Positions 8,801 to 17,268 of a DNA stretch of 64,000 bases are shown here, one piece after another. The stretch spans positions 62,001-126,000 of the forward strand of contig JAEUVD010000018.1 in assembly GCA_016787065.1 (NCBI GenBank), read 5' to 3'. Position 1 is the first letter of the stretch. Every line of letters starts with the position of its first letter. The translations under genes were made by a program, and so were the position numbers. A model generated the notes under the pieces. The model was given only the letters and a program-made list of their open reading frames with translations. It did no database searches and was not told the DNA's origin. The stretch is from Chitinophagaceae bacterium (GTDB lineage: Bacteria > Bacteroidota > Bacteroidia > Chitinophagales > Chitinophagaceae).

Positions 8801-11800
8801 CGAAGTCTGGAGGTTACGGTTCCTCTACGTTTACGGGTACTTCCGGATGGACCCTATTAAGTAGTAACATTCCTATCATGCCATCAGGAACATCTGCATT
8901 GGCAACTATTGCTTTGCCTTCTACGATCAATCTGTTAACCGGACAAACGCTAGGAATCATGATTATTACGAATACCACAAACAGCATTCATCATGATGCC
9001 ACCGCAACTACAAGTGGTAATTTATTTTCTACTAATGATGATGTTCTCATACAAGTTGGACATGCGGCCACCAACACCGGTTTGAATTTCAATTTAACCA
9101 ACCGAGCATTCTGCGGTACCATTGGTTACGAACGAAGCAATCCTATTGCTGCGTATAATTGGCAGCCTATTCAAAATATAACCAATGGAGCGAATACAAC
9201 CGCATCCATTGCTTTCACTCCATATCAAACAACCACCTTTACCATAACAGCAACCGATATTTTTGGGTGCACTGCATCCGGCACAAAAAAGGTTTATGTT
9301 AAGCCCTTACCAATTGTTGACCATGTTGTTAGTCCTGCAACAATTTGTCCGGGAGATACAGCTACCGTAACATCAACCTTAGTTGACTTCATCGCCGATT
9401 CATTAGCAACCCCCTTAAATAATCAATCGGCTAATGGAGGCAATGTATTTAATATCATTACAGGCAATCAGCCCATTCGAATCACAAAACTCAAATTACA
9501 TTTAAGTACAGGTGTTACCCAATTGGAAGTTTGGATTAAACCGGGCGGATATGGTAATGCTAACTTCACCGGAACAAGTGGCTGGACAAAAGTTGGTGCC
9601 ACTTATAGTGTTACCGGTTTAGGTGCCGGAAATTTAACTCTTGTAACGCCAACACCCTTTACCATACCTGCTTCCCAAACCTATGGACTTATGCTGGTAA
9701 CAAACCAATCGAATGGTATGCTTTCAAGTTTTGGAAACAATGTTGGAAATACGATTACATCATGTGCTGAATTTTATGTTACAGAAGGGCATGCCGGTAC
9801 AAGTATCAGTTCGTATGCGATGAATACATCACCACGAATTTGGAATGGTGAAATAGTTTTTGAAGCTGATAATGCTTTAACGGCCTCATCATTTTCACCC
9901 AGCGCGAGTATGGCAGCTACTACAAATGCTTTAATTAATAAAGCCTTTCCATCAAGCAATACTATTTACACGAATACCATTACCGATTTGAATGGTTGTT
10001 CCAATACCTTAAGTTTTGGTGTAGGATTATATAATTATTTAGTTGGCAGTTTGAATGCAACTCCAGACACTGTTTGTTCAGGCAACCCTATCACCTTGAA
10101 CTATACAACACCTCCCGGAAATCAATGTTTAGGTATTCTAACTAATAATTTCACCGGTCCTTATGTTTATGCAAATTGGACAACTACCTTAACTAACGCT
10201 CTGGGCGGTAATGTTACTACAACTGTAAGTAATAATTCTGTTACTATTAATGGTAGTAGTGGTTTAACCGAAGGTTTTACAGCTTACACAATAACCATAC
10301 CTTGTGATGGCATTGTATCATTTAATTGGAATACATCAAATTCAACAGATCTGTTTGGGAATAATGATTATCCGATGTACTCTATTAATGGCGGTGCAAA
10401 TATTCTGTTCCCTGGGTATAACAATGTTTCAGGTGCACCGGCAGAACAACAGGGTAAGGTAACTCTTCTGATGAGTGCTGGACAAACATTAAGTTTAAAA
10501 ATGCGCAATGCTATTTCTTTTGGTATTGGAAGTGTTACTATAACTAATTTCAAAGCTCCAGGGTACAGTATTCTATCACAATTTATCAATTGGTATACAG
10601 CTACAAATGGAGGAACCTTGGTAGGAAATACGATTCCTGCTACCACCATACCCAGCAGTAACCAAACTTATTATGCAGAAATTACCACTGCTCCAGGAGG
10701 ATGTTTGAATCCGAATCGAGTAGCTACTAATGCGGTAGTAGTTAACGCATCGCCTACCTTATCGGTAAACGCTAACACATCAACGCTTTGTGCAGGCAGT
10801 AGTGCAATACTTACAGCTAGTGGTAGTTCAGCATCGTATGTGTGGGTACCAGGTAATTTAACAGGCAATCAAATAACCGTAACACCAAGCACAACTACTA
10901 CCTATACAGTTACAGCAACGAATAGTTTAGGTTGCAGCATAACTTCAACCATTATGATTAGTGTTAATCCGATACCTGCCATTACCGGCAGTGCCAATCC
11001 GGGTGCAGTTTGTCCGGGTGGTGCTGTATTGCTCACCGGAACAACTCCAAGTGTAACATGGAATTGGCAACCGGGAAATATTAATACGAGTACGGCAACG
11101 GTAAATCCTTTAGTAACAACAACGTATACCGTAACCGCTACGAACAGTTTAGGTTGTTCTAAAACTCAGACTTTTGTAATAATCGTACATCCTCTTCCAA
11201 ATTTAAATATCACGGCAACACCATCCCATACAACTTGTATTGGCAACGATGTTACCTTAACGGCAAGTGGAGCATCCTCTTATAGTTGGCAACCGGGCAA
11301 TGTAACCGGAAATTCTATTCTTGCTTCAGCCAGCGCAATAGGCACATCTGTGTACACGGTTACAGGTACTACAATAAATGGCTGTACAGCAAGTTTAATG
11401 CAGGGTGTTGTGGTGAGTGCGTATCCTAGTATAACGCCATCAGCATCACCGTCTGTTGTTTGCAGTGGCTCCCCAACTACATTGTCGGTAACCACAACAA
11501 AAAGCGACTCATTATCCACAGGAATGTTAAATAACTTTAGTGGACAAATTGCTTATAATATTGTTGCAACCAGCCCGATTACTTTGCACAGCTTAAAAAC
11601 ACTATTAAGCGGAACAAGTGGATCATTACAAGTATGGTATCGACCAGGAGGTATGTCTTCTCCGGTTACATCTGGCAATGGATGGGTGCAATTAGCTAAT
11701 ATGGCTTCGATAACAGGCGCCGGTCCAGGCGGATATAGCAATATTCCGTTATTGAATACGCTTAATATAGCTCAAGGACAAACCATGGGTATTGCTATCC

Positions 11801-13134
11801 TAACGAATACCGTTGGATTTATTTTGAATGATGCAACTACCCTTCCGGTGAATACAATTGTAACTTCTAACAGTCATTTTGGAGTTACATCTGGAAATAT
11901 TGTATCCACGGGAGGTACTGCATTTACAACTACGGTTAAACTATGGCAAGGTGAAATAGGCTATTCTATTAATTCACCTGCCACCTATACTTGGCAACCA
12001 GGTAATTTAACGGGCAATCCAGTTGTTGCTAACCCAGTAAATACTACGACCTATACCGTAACCTGTACGAATGCCGCCGGCTGCTCGGTTACGGCAACAA
12101 AACTGGTTACTGTACTTCCTTTACCTAGCGTAACATTAAATGGAAATAATTTTGTTTGCTTAGGTAGTCTAGGATTATTAACTGCCAATGGGGCATTTAG
12201 TTACAATTGGCAACCAGGAAATAATACCGGAGCTATGCTTACCATTGCCCCTACCGCTTCAACCACTTACACCGTTACGGGTACAAATACCAATGGTTGT
12301 TCCGCAACTGCCACTAAATTGGTAACTGTTGAATCTGCAAGTATTACCGCAACGAGTACAACGAACCCACAAATTTGTATTGGAAACTCTGCCATTTTGC
12401 AAGCAACCGGAGGAAACACCTATGTATGGAATCCGGGTAACATCAGTGGTGCTCAAATAACGGTATCGCCTTTAGATACTACTATTTATACGGTTACCGG
12501 AACTACCAGTCTAGGTTGTAGTGGTACGGCTACTGTTACAATTAATGTAAGTGCTATTTGCAATGGCAAGCTTGATCTGAAAACTTTTCTGGAAGGTTAT
12601 TATCTTGGAGGAGGATTGATGCAACCCGTATTACTCAATACAGGAATACCCGGAGCAAGTGCAACTCAATGTGATTCGATAGAAGTTTCTCTTCATGAAA
12701 GTACATTTCCTTACACATCAATTAAAAGCATTCAAACGGTGTTGAATACAGACGGTACCGTTTTATGTTCTTTCGGAACAACCGGCACCTATTACGTAGT
12801 TATTAAATTTAGAAATGGTTTAGAAACATGGAGTGCCAATCCAATCGCAATTACCGTTTCGGGCGGATTATACGATTTTAGCAGCGCAGTCAATAAAGCC
12901 TTTGGAGATAATCAACTCGAAATTGAACCCGGAGTTTTCGCTATCTATTCCGGTGATATAAATCAGGATGGGTCGATAGATGCTTTTGACTACTTGCTTC
13001 TCGAACCCGAAATTGTTCAAGGTAATTTCGGCTATCTTATTACCGATTTAAATGGTGATGGCGTGGTTGATGCATTCGATTTTCTGGTTATGGACGATAA
13101 TATTGTAAACGGAATAAGTTTGAGTACGCCCTAA
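5881..13134 (+). CDS. Giant secreted kelch / Ig-like repeat protein with dockerin-like C-terminus
   Basis: 2417 residues. A signal peptide with a long N-region (hydrophobic part about 20-36, ending near VSSQ) precedes a galactose-oxidase-like kelch propeller (about 40-400) and a DUF1929-like E-set domain (about 400-500; YPIIRLSSG, LPAGLPNGSYNL). Then come about eleven Ig-like units with the pattern C-x-G...LTASG...Y-x-W-x-PG...TTTYTVT-x-T-N...GC. Four units carry a related insert of about 150 residues (near 687-840, 926-1085, 1169-1330, 1875-2030), marked by EVW-x-KPGGYG and a later IP-x-x-QTYG. A fifth carries a different insert (about 1414-1564). The C-terminus has two EF-hand loops, DINQDGSIDAFD (from about 2359) and DLNGDGVVDAFD, as in dockerins. 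No type A or type B sorting domain is visible. Probably a cell-surface or secreted adhesin or carbohydrate-binding protein; enzymatic activity of the propeller is unproven. Confidence 0.88.
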   Translation: MTNQIQHAAVDNLKSTFFFRFILIMLTLAAGITDVSSQGTWTALTNASPIANDGPLIVLSDGSVLCKTASGGGVGKTWTRLNPPSSNSYLNATWGTSTTMSNDRKRFSSQILKDGRLYVCGGETGAGIASAELFNPVTTSWSAAGAPGATVSNAYSEILDDGTVFQTFGTSASHTCKIYNPTTNSFSSIANSNGIHQDATAHKLADGTILLIDKVIGGGSVNTERYFPSTNSWVVEPSIPFELWSNAGPTIGSSIMLPDGRIWVIGGNGNTALYTPSGSSAVGSWSAGPTLPGGYAQPDGPIAIARDGIVLFTASPIPIVGSIHATPTRFYEFNYLSNTLTQINGPTGLTLPSNTSNQTHLVNLPTGQILLGIEGSTQYYLYTPLGSGLSTLRPTLSGFDATCDHFMAYGTKFNGKSLGSGEGAEGQNSTNYPIIRLSSGATIYFARSFNWNSTSPDYAGNDSCEFDLPAGLPNGSYNLAVIVNGLNNLGTTTFTTYPQLTSALTHTLCSGTSFSYSPTFDRACVTASWTRAAVSGISNPAITTPQTGSINEQLINTTTITKTVTYVYIISNNGYADTVNVTVTVQPKPTVTVSPFSFCATGSATTLTASGANTYSWIPGTTGSTQVVSPTAYTHYTVIGTNSFGCSDTAYSKAHTLPTVNATASDPDICPGASTLISSNTITTETDSLVSSLTSSTAVNSMAFNIMAGSQSITLTKLKLALNGSQLKIWYKPGGYGNTNFTSATGWVQLGGTLNFNALPINTYVDIPLTTTLTIPSNQTYGIIIASDVNLLQLPVSIPFGATHLANDDLSYTSGHIGSAFSGIFSFPVGTPRAIQAGFVYTINNTITSYSWSPSTGLNNNSLQNPTASPVSTTTYTLSVTDNNFCTASTTVLVTPHGNPSISIIAATPTVVCAGSNATMQVTTQNYSNKLTASMSPDNVGTAVVFNISAKNDIVINQLNTFMSTPATSVEVWTKSGGYGSSTFTGTSGWTLLSSNIPIMPSGTSALATIALPSTINLLTGQTLGIMIITNTTNSIHHDATATTSGNLFSTNDDVLIQVGHAATNTGLNFNLTNRAFCGTIGYERSNPIAAYNWQPIQNITNGANTTASIAFTPYQTTTFTITATDIFGCTASGTKKVYVKPLPIVDHVVSPATICPGDTATVTSTLVDFIADSLATPLNNQSANGGNVFNIITGNQPIRITKLKLHLSTGVTQLEVWIKPGGYGNANFTGTSGWTKVGATYSVTGLGAGNLTLVTPTPFTIPASQTYGLMLVTNQSNGMLSSFGNNVGNTITSCAEFYVTEGHAGTSISSYAMNTSPRIWNGEIVFEADNALTASSFSPSASMAATTNALINKAFPSSNTIYTNTITDLNGCSNTLSFGVGLYNYLVGSLNATPDTVCSGNPITLNYTTPPGNQCLGILTNNFTGPYVYANWTTTLTNALGGNVTTTVSNNSVTINGSSGLTEGFTAYTITIPCDGIVSFNWNTSNSTDLFGNNDYPMYSINGGANILFPGYNNVSGAPAEQQGKVTLLMSAGQTLSLKMRNAISFGIGSVTITNFKAPGYSILSQFINWYTATNGGTLVGNTIPATTIPSSNQTYYAEITTAPGGCLNPNRVATNAVVVNASPTLSVNANTSTLCAGSSAILTASGSSASYVWVPGNLTGNQITVTPSTTTTYTVTATNSLGCSITSTIMISVNPIPAITGSANPGAVCPGGAVLLTGTTPSVTWNWQPGNINTSTATVNPLVTTTYTVTATNSLGCSKTQTFVIIVHPLPNLNITATPSHTTCIGNDVTLTASGASSYSWQPGNVTGNSILASASAIGTSVYTVTGTTINGCTASLMQGVVVSAYPSITPSASPSVVCSGSPTTLSVTTTKSDSLSTGMLNNFSGQIAYNIVATSPITLHSLKTLLSGTSGSLQVWYRPGGMSSPVTSGNGWVQLANMASITGAGPGGYSNIPLLNTLNIAQGQTMGIAILTNTVGFILNDATTLPVNTIVTSNSHFGVTSGNIVSTGGTAFTTTVKLWQGEIGYSINSPATYTWQPGNLTGNPVVANPVNTTTYTVTCTNAAGCSVTATKLVTVLPLPSVTLNGNNFVCLGSLGLLTANGAFSYNWQPGNNTGAMLTIAPTASTTYTVTGTNTNGCSATATKLVTVESASITATSTTNPQICIGNSAILQATGGNTYVWNPGNISGAQITVSPLDTTIYTVTGTTSLGCSGTATVTINVSAICNGKLDLKTFLEGYYLGGGLMQPVLLNTGIPGASATQCDSIEVSLHESTFPYTSIKSIQTVLNTDGTVLCSFGTTGTYYVVIKFRNGLETWSANPIAITVSGGLYDFSSAVNKAFGDNQLEIEPGVFAIYSGDINQDGSIDAFDYLLLEPEIVQGNFGYLITDLNGDGVVDAFDFLVMDDNIVNGISLSTP

Positions 13135-13242
13135 TTTTATAGCCTAGTTTCTATCTTCTTATTAAAAAATAGGCTTAGCGATAACGAGATAAAAACTTCA
13201 TTGAAGCGAAGAATTATACAAAGGAAAAAGACAAGCAATAAC

Positions 13243-13437
13243 CTACTTTCTTCCTTCTAACTCCTTCAATAATTTCTTTGCTGAAACATGAACCGGCTTA
13301 CCATTTTTAGACACAACCAAGGTTCTTCCTAACAACGCCTCTTGTCGAAGCAAACGCTCGTAGGTCATGTTAAACCCTTGCAATAATTTTGCTCCCAGTT
13401 CGAGATTTTCTTTACTTAACGGACGTTGTTTGCGCAT
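13243..13437 (-). CDS. Small protein partner of zeta-like toxin (putative antitoxin)
   Basis: 64 residues, basic, with a helical N-terminal half (SKENLELGAKLLQGF) and a C-terminal segment VSKNGKPVHVSAKKLLKEL. Its ATG (13437-13435) lies inside the 3' end of the zeta-like gene, overlapping it by 26 bases, so the two are almost certainly co-expressed. Small ORFs next to COG4185-type kinases are commonly taken as antitoxins. Here the order is toxin first, the reverse of epsilon-zeta. The antitoxin role is inferred from position and size only. Confidence 0.65.
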   Translation of the reverse strand: MRKQRPLSKENLELGAKLLQGFNMTYERLLRQEALLGRTLVVSKNGKPVHVSAKKLLKELEGRK

Positions 13438-14026
13438 TCGTCAATAAAATTTGATTCCAAAGGTAATGGTTTTTTATCCGGAGTGCCTCATTTTTTTCAC
13501 CCTCCGCAATTTCTTCCAAGGTTCCGTCGGTATTATTCACAACTACCCAATAATCCACTAACGCTATATAATCATCTAGCAAATGTTGCACTCCCCGATA
13601 GTACCGACGTATTACATCGTCATCTTTAATAAAATGCCCGCCACGTTCAACCCTTACGGCCACACGTTCTAAGGCGTGTTGCGGACTTTCCAACCAAATG
13701 AAAATCAAGCTCACCTTGTAGCCCACTGTATGCGCCTCTTTTACCAATCGGATATAGTTCTTCGAAGACAGCGTTGTTTCAATGGCAAAATCTACCTTTT
13801 GTTCCATTAATTCATTAATGCGATGTAACATGATTCGTCCGGCTTCGATAGCTACTTTTTCAACATTAAAAGGCGACAGCCCACGTGCAATATTATCGGC
13901 ATTTACGAACTCATAGCAGTTCAATAATTCGGGTAATACAACCTCTGATGTGGTAGTTTTACCCGCGCCATTGCAACCGGCAATGATATACAAATTAAAC
14001 TTACTCGATCGGCTGCGTTTTGCCAT
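13412..14026 (-). CDS. Zeta-toxin-like P-loop kinase (COG4185-type)
   Basis: About 204 residues from ATG 14026 (MAKRSRSSKFNLYIIAG). A longer frame from a TTG at 14047 is possible but less likely. Walker A GCNGAGKTT is followed by the family motif FVNADNIARGLSPF, then FAIETTLSSKNY and a C-terminal R-x-Y-x-x-G region (RRYYRGVQHLL). Characterised zeta toxins phosphorylate UDP-N-acetylglucosamine and block wall synthesis; COG4185 members are less well defined. The start overlaps the 3' end of the radical SAM gene by 26 bases and the 3' end overlaps the small partner gene by 26 bases. The three genes form a tightly overlapping set, suggesting one transcript. Confidence 0.85.
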   Translation of the reverse strand: MAKRSRSSKFNLYIIAGCNGAGKTTTSEVVLPELLNCYEFVNADNIARGLSPFNVEKVAIEAGRIMLHRINELMEQKVDFAIETTLSSKNYIRLVKEAHTVGYKVSLIFIWLESPQHALERVAVRVERGGHFIKDDDVIRRYYRGVQHLLDDYIALVDYWVVVNNTDGTLEEIAEGEKNEALRIKNHYLWNQILLTNAQTTSVK

Positions 14027-15713
14027 GAGTAAGGGTTTTATGTACAATGAGCGAATCTACCTGAGCAATAAAGCGAGGTTTTTTAATGCCATAATATTCG
14101 ATAATAGCAACAACTTTTCGTGGCACGATTTCTTGATGATGCACTGCATGCTCAACATCAAAATCAAAAGGCAAGAAGTAATAACGATAACGATTCAATG
14201 GAAGTTTAAATTGTTGTACTAAGGTATTTCGCTCCGCTCTAGAAACTTCTTCAATGAACTTACCTTTCGGACGAATTTTATGTTGTAAAAAATAATCGAG
14301 CGCTATAAGTTGAGAAAGAACCGGTTGATCGGCATAGTATTCAGAAACAAACTGGTAAACCACATCATAAATTTCTTCTAACGTATGTTTAATGTAATTA
14401 CTCTTTATACCAAAATACTTTCCTAATCCTAGTAAAAAATCAAAGATGCTGCCCGTATGGCATACAAACATTAAGGTATGTATCAGTCGTTTTTTATTCC
14501 AATAAATTTCAAGAGCATGTTCCAGCTTAACAATATCAGCGAGTTCTTCAGCAGATAAATAATTACTTCGAATTATTTGATACGGAGCAATCGGATCGAA
14601 TTCGAAACCATATTGTTCGTACTTCTCACGCACCGGTGTTCCCTTAAGAAATTTCAAAAAACCGAGTTGCAATTCCGGTGGATACAACTTAAAAACTTCT
14701 TCAAAACTATATTTTATATCTTGCCAATAATCAAGAGGTAATCCAACAATTAAATCTAAGTGCATATCCACATGATCTTTTAACCGGAGGATTACACCCT
14801 TTGTTTTATCAAAATTCTGTTTCCGACTAACTTCCAGATTAGCTTTTTGATTCACCGTTTGAATGCCGATTTCAAATCGAAATATTCCGGGCGGAATTTT
14901 TTCTTCAATAAAAGACATGATATCGGGATGAAGAATATCGGCGGTGATTTCAAATTGAAAAATATTCTCCGGTCTACGATGTTCCAAAATGAAATTGAAA
15001 ATTTCCAAGGTGAAATCCTTTTTCACATTGAAGGTTCTATCTAAAAATTTGATAACCCGACCGTGTTGCATGAGATACAACAAATTCGACTTGATATGAT
15101 TAATAGGTAGATACCGCACTTTATTATCTAAGCTGGCTAAACAAAATTCACATTTATAAGGGCATCCGCGCGACGTTTCGATATACAATACCCGATTGCG
15201 AAGTGTATCCGGATCATCATGTTGATAGGGGTTTCCACCCTCATAGTTAGTAAGGTCGAAGTTGAAGGCATCTTGATGGTATAATACGTCATCATTAATT
15301 TTCGAAACCAAATTTGGAATGGCTGAAACGTTTGGATAGAATTTCAAAAACGATGCAAAAGGAATTTCACCCTCTCCACAAATGATAAAATCAATATCGG
15401 GTCGTTGTATAACTTCTTGCCAATCGTAACTCACTTCAGGACCGCCTAACATAATTTTAATATCCGGCTTATGTTGTTTAAGCGCTGTAGTTAATGCGAG
15501 GGTTTGATTGATGTTCCAGATGTAACAACTAAAACAAACAATGTCGTATGCCAAACAATGAGTTAGCATGGTCTGAAGGTCATCTTTTATTGTAAACTCA
15601 TGCCATTGTAAACGTTCATCCTTTTGGTTAAGTTCATACAATAAACGAATGGCCAAATTCATATGAATGTATTTGGCGTTCAGTGTAGTCAGTAAAATCT
15701 TGCAGTTTTCCAA
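14001..15713 (-). CDS. B12-binding radical SAM protein with DUF4080-like C-terminus
   Basis: 570 residues. An N-terminal cobalamin-binding Rossmann-type domain (about 1-140; ILLTTLNAKYIH, MLGGPEVS) is followed by a radical SAM core with the CX3CX2C cluster at Cys184, Cys188, Cys191 (SRGCPYKCEFC). A C-terminal region of DUF4080 type begins at about 370. B12 radical SAM enzymes typically methylate unactivated carbons; the substrate of this subfamily is not known to me. The start appears to be TTG at 15713, because the conserved KILLTTLNAKYIH motif begins four residues later and no ATG is available. An exact -7 box TACTTTTG ends five bases before that TTG. The housekeeping-like gene leads the transcript carrying the zeta-like pair. 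Confidence 0.88.
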   Translation of the reverse strand: MENCKILLTTLNAKYIHMNLAIRLLYELNQKDERLQWHEFTIKDDLQTMLTHCLAYDIVCFSCYIWNINQTLALTTALKQHKPDIKIMLGGPEVSYDWQEVIQRPDIDFIICGEGEIPFASFLKFYPNVSAIPNLVSKINDDVLYHQDAFNFDLTNYEGGNPYQHDDPDTLRNRVLYIETSRGCPYKCEFCLASLDNKVRYLPINHIKSNLLYLMQHGRVIKFLDRTFNVKKDFTLEIFNFILEHRRPENIFQFEITADILHPDIMSFIEEKIPPGIFRFEIGIQTVNQKANLEVSRKQNFDKTKGVILRLKDHVDMHLDLIVGLPLDYWQDIKYSFEEVFKLYPPELQLGFLKFLKGTPVREKYEQYGFEFDPIAPYQIIRSNYLSAEELADIVKLEHALEIYWNKKRLIHTLMFVCHTGSIFDFLLGLGKYFGIKSNYIKHTLEEIYDVVYQFVSEYYADQPVLSQLIALDYFLQHKIRPKGKFIEEVSRAERNTLVQQFKLPLNRYRYYFLPFDFDVEHAVHHQEIVPRKVVAIIEYYGIKKPRFIAQVDSLIVHKTLTHGKTQPIE

Positions 15714-15718
15714 GAAGG

Positions 15719-15726
15719 CAAAAGTA
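15719..15726 (-). promoter_or_regulatory. -7 box TACTTTTG for the radical SAM gene
   Basis: Exact TAnnTTTG on the minus strand, five bases before the TTG start codon at 15713. With transcription starting shortly after the box, the mRNA would be leaderless or nearly so. This supports the non-ATG start. Confidence 0.5.
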
Positions 15727-15822
15727 GTTTACTTCCTTCAAAATCGTTCAGTTTGAAGTGATACCTATAATTCGTAAGCTTCATGTAGTACTCGTTATTT
15801 GGAAAGAATGTAAATTACTTGA

Positions 15823-17217
15823 CTACAGTAACCCAATGGATTGTTCATGACGAATTCTATTTTCAGGGTCGTACTTCGCTTTAATTGCTTTCAATCGAAC
15901 AAGATTTTTTCCATAATAAAGTGCAAGCGGATTCTTGAAATTTATATCCGGGTAATTTCGGTATTGTGCCTTAACTCCGGTTGCGGCAATGAGTTGTTGC
16001 ACTTCTTCAAAACGTTGTAAACAAAGTGCCCCTTGCTTTTCATCATCCCAATAGGTTTGTAATTCAGTAAAGAATAAATAATTACGATGCGGGAAGGAAG
16101 ATTGTGATTCCAACGTACTATCCTGAATAAAACCTCCAAGCGTATTAAACTGAAATATCATGCCTCGTGTTGTAAACACCTTTTCCAAAGCAGCATCCAG
16201 AAAAGGTTGCACTTCGCTAAATTGATTATAAAGTCCGGCGGAGGCATTTTTAAATTTAACCGGATGTGGTTGCCCGTAATAATTTTGCAAGGCCGTACCT
16301 AATGGTTGATTCAAATTCATTGTTGTTTTATCACTCAACTTCTTCATAGTGGTAATAAACAGTTGAACTTCGGGTTTCGAAGCAGACACATTGGTCAGTA
16401 GAATATAAACGGTATCGCCATTAAACAGACAGGTTGAGAAACACGACTTAGGTAATTTTTTACATTGATTCATCCATTCACTTAGTAAACTAGCAGCGCG
16501 CTTTTTATCGGTTTTATATGACCGAAAACGGTAGCTACTCATAACTTTCGGTCGGTTATGTACCTTGAAAGTCATTGACGTGATAACTCCAAAATTTCCA
16601 TTGCCACCGCCTCTGCATGCCCATAATAATTCCGCGTCTTGTTTAGTTGAAACGAGTTGTGCTTTACCATCAACCATCGACACACTAAGTAAACTATCAC
16701 AAGTTAAACCGAACAGTCTGCTCATTAAACCATAACCACCGCCTAAACATAAGCCGCCAATGGCAACAGTTGCACACGATCCGCCAGGTAGTATTTTACC
16801 TTTGGGAATCATTGTTTCATACAAGTTTTTTAATAACACCCCTGGGCCAACCTGAATGGTGAAATCATCAATCCAAACAATTTTATTCAGATTACTTAGT
16901 ACTAATTGAACACTGCCTTCACCTGTACTAAAACCTTCCATGCAATGACCACCACTTTTAATACTAATAGGCAAATTTTGTTGTCTGGCGAATTGCACAG
17001 CCTTTACTACGCCGGCTTCTGAATAACATACAGCAACTACTTTAGGAAATTTGTTGATGCGGGTATTGAAACCACGTCGTATGTTATTATAATCTGGGTT
17101 TGAAGCAGAAAGATACATTACATCCTGAACTTCCTTCACGGCGAACGAAGTTATAGGCTTGAGAAGCAGTCCTATTGAACCCAAAAGATTAAACCGAATA
17201 AATTCACTGCGCTTCAT
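15823..17217 (-). CDS. FAD-linked oxidoreductase, berberine-bridge-enzyme type
   Basis: 464 residues. The N-terminus is a hydrophobic stretch (about 9-26) that may be a signal or anchor but has no twin arginine. An FAD_binding_4 domain (about 55-225) is followed by a substrate domain and the C-terminal BBE motif (YYGKNLVRLKAIKAKYDPEN). His91 in SGGH and Cys148 in GGSCATVA sit at the two flavin-attachment positions of BBE-like enzymes, so bicovalent FAD is predicted. Such enzymes oxidise alcohols, sugars or secondary metabolites with O2; the substrate here is unknown. The gene lies 51 bases after the M2 peptidase, probably as the last gene of the rbfA transcript. Its stop codon is part of a TAGTCAAGTAA motif seen elsewhere in the window. 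Confidence 0.87.
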   Translation of the reverse strand: MKRSEFIRFNLLGSIGLLLKPITSFAVKEVQDVMYLSASNPDYNNIRRGFNTRINKFPKVVAVCYSEAGVVKAVQFARQQNLPISIKSGGHCMEGFSTGEGSVQLVLSNLNKIVWIDDFTIQVGPGVLLKNLYETMIPKGKILPGGSCATVAIGGLCLGGGYGLMSRLFGLTCDSLLSVSMVDGKAQLVSTKQDAELLWACRGGGNGNFGVITSMTFKVHNRPKVMSSYRFRSYKTDKKRAASLLSEWMNQCKKLPKSCFSTCLFNGDTVYILLTNVSASKPEVQLFITTMKKLSDKTTMNLNQPLGTALQNYYGQPHPVKFKNASAGLYNQFSEVQPFLDAALEKVFTTRGMIFQFNTLGGFIQDSTLESQSSFPHRNYLFFTELQTYWDDEKQGALCLQRFEEVQQLIAATGVKAQYRNYPDINFKNPLALYYGKNLVRLKAIKAKYDPENRIRHEQSIGLL

Positions 17218-17268
17218 ATTCTAATTTGAATGACATACTAGTACTTAGAATTATATTCTTTGAATAAA

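Noticed and set aside
10368..11519. Open frames on the minus strand under the giant protein
   Set aside because: Composition reflects the Thr/Asn-rich coding strand; no promoters or domains.
13141..13176. agccta/taggct hairpin after the giant gene
   Set aside because: Six-base stem with a loop of more than 20 bases and no T-tract; too weak to call a terminator.
15823..17217. Possible Tat signal on the BBE-like oxidoreductase
   Set aside because: No twin arginine; only a hydrophobic stretch near residues 9-26.
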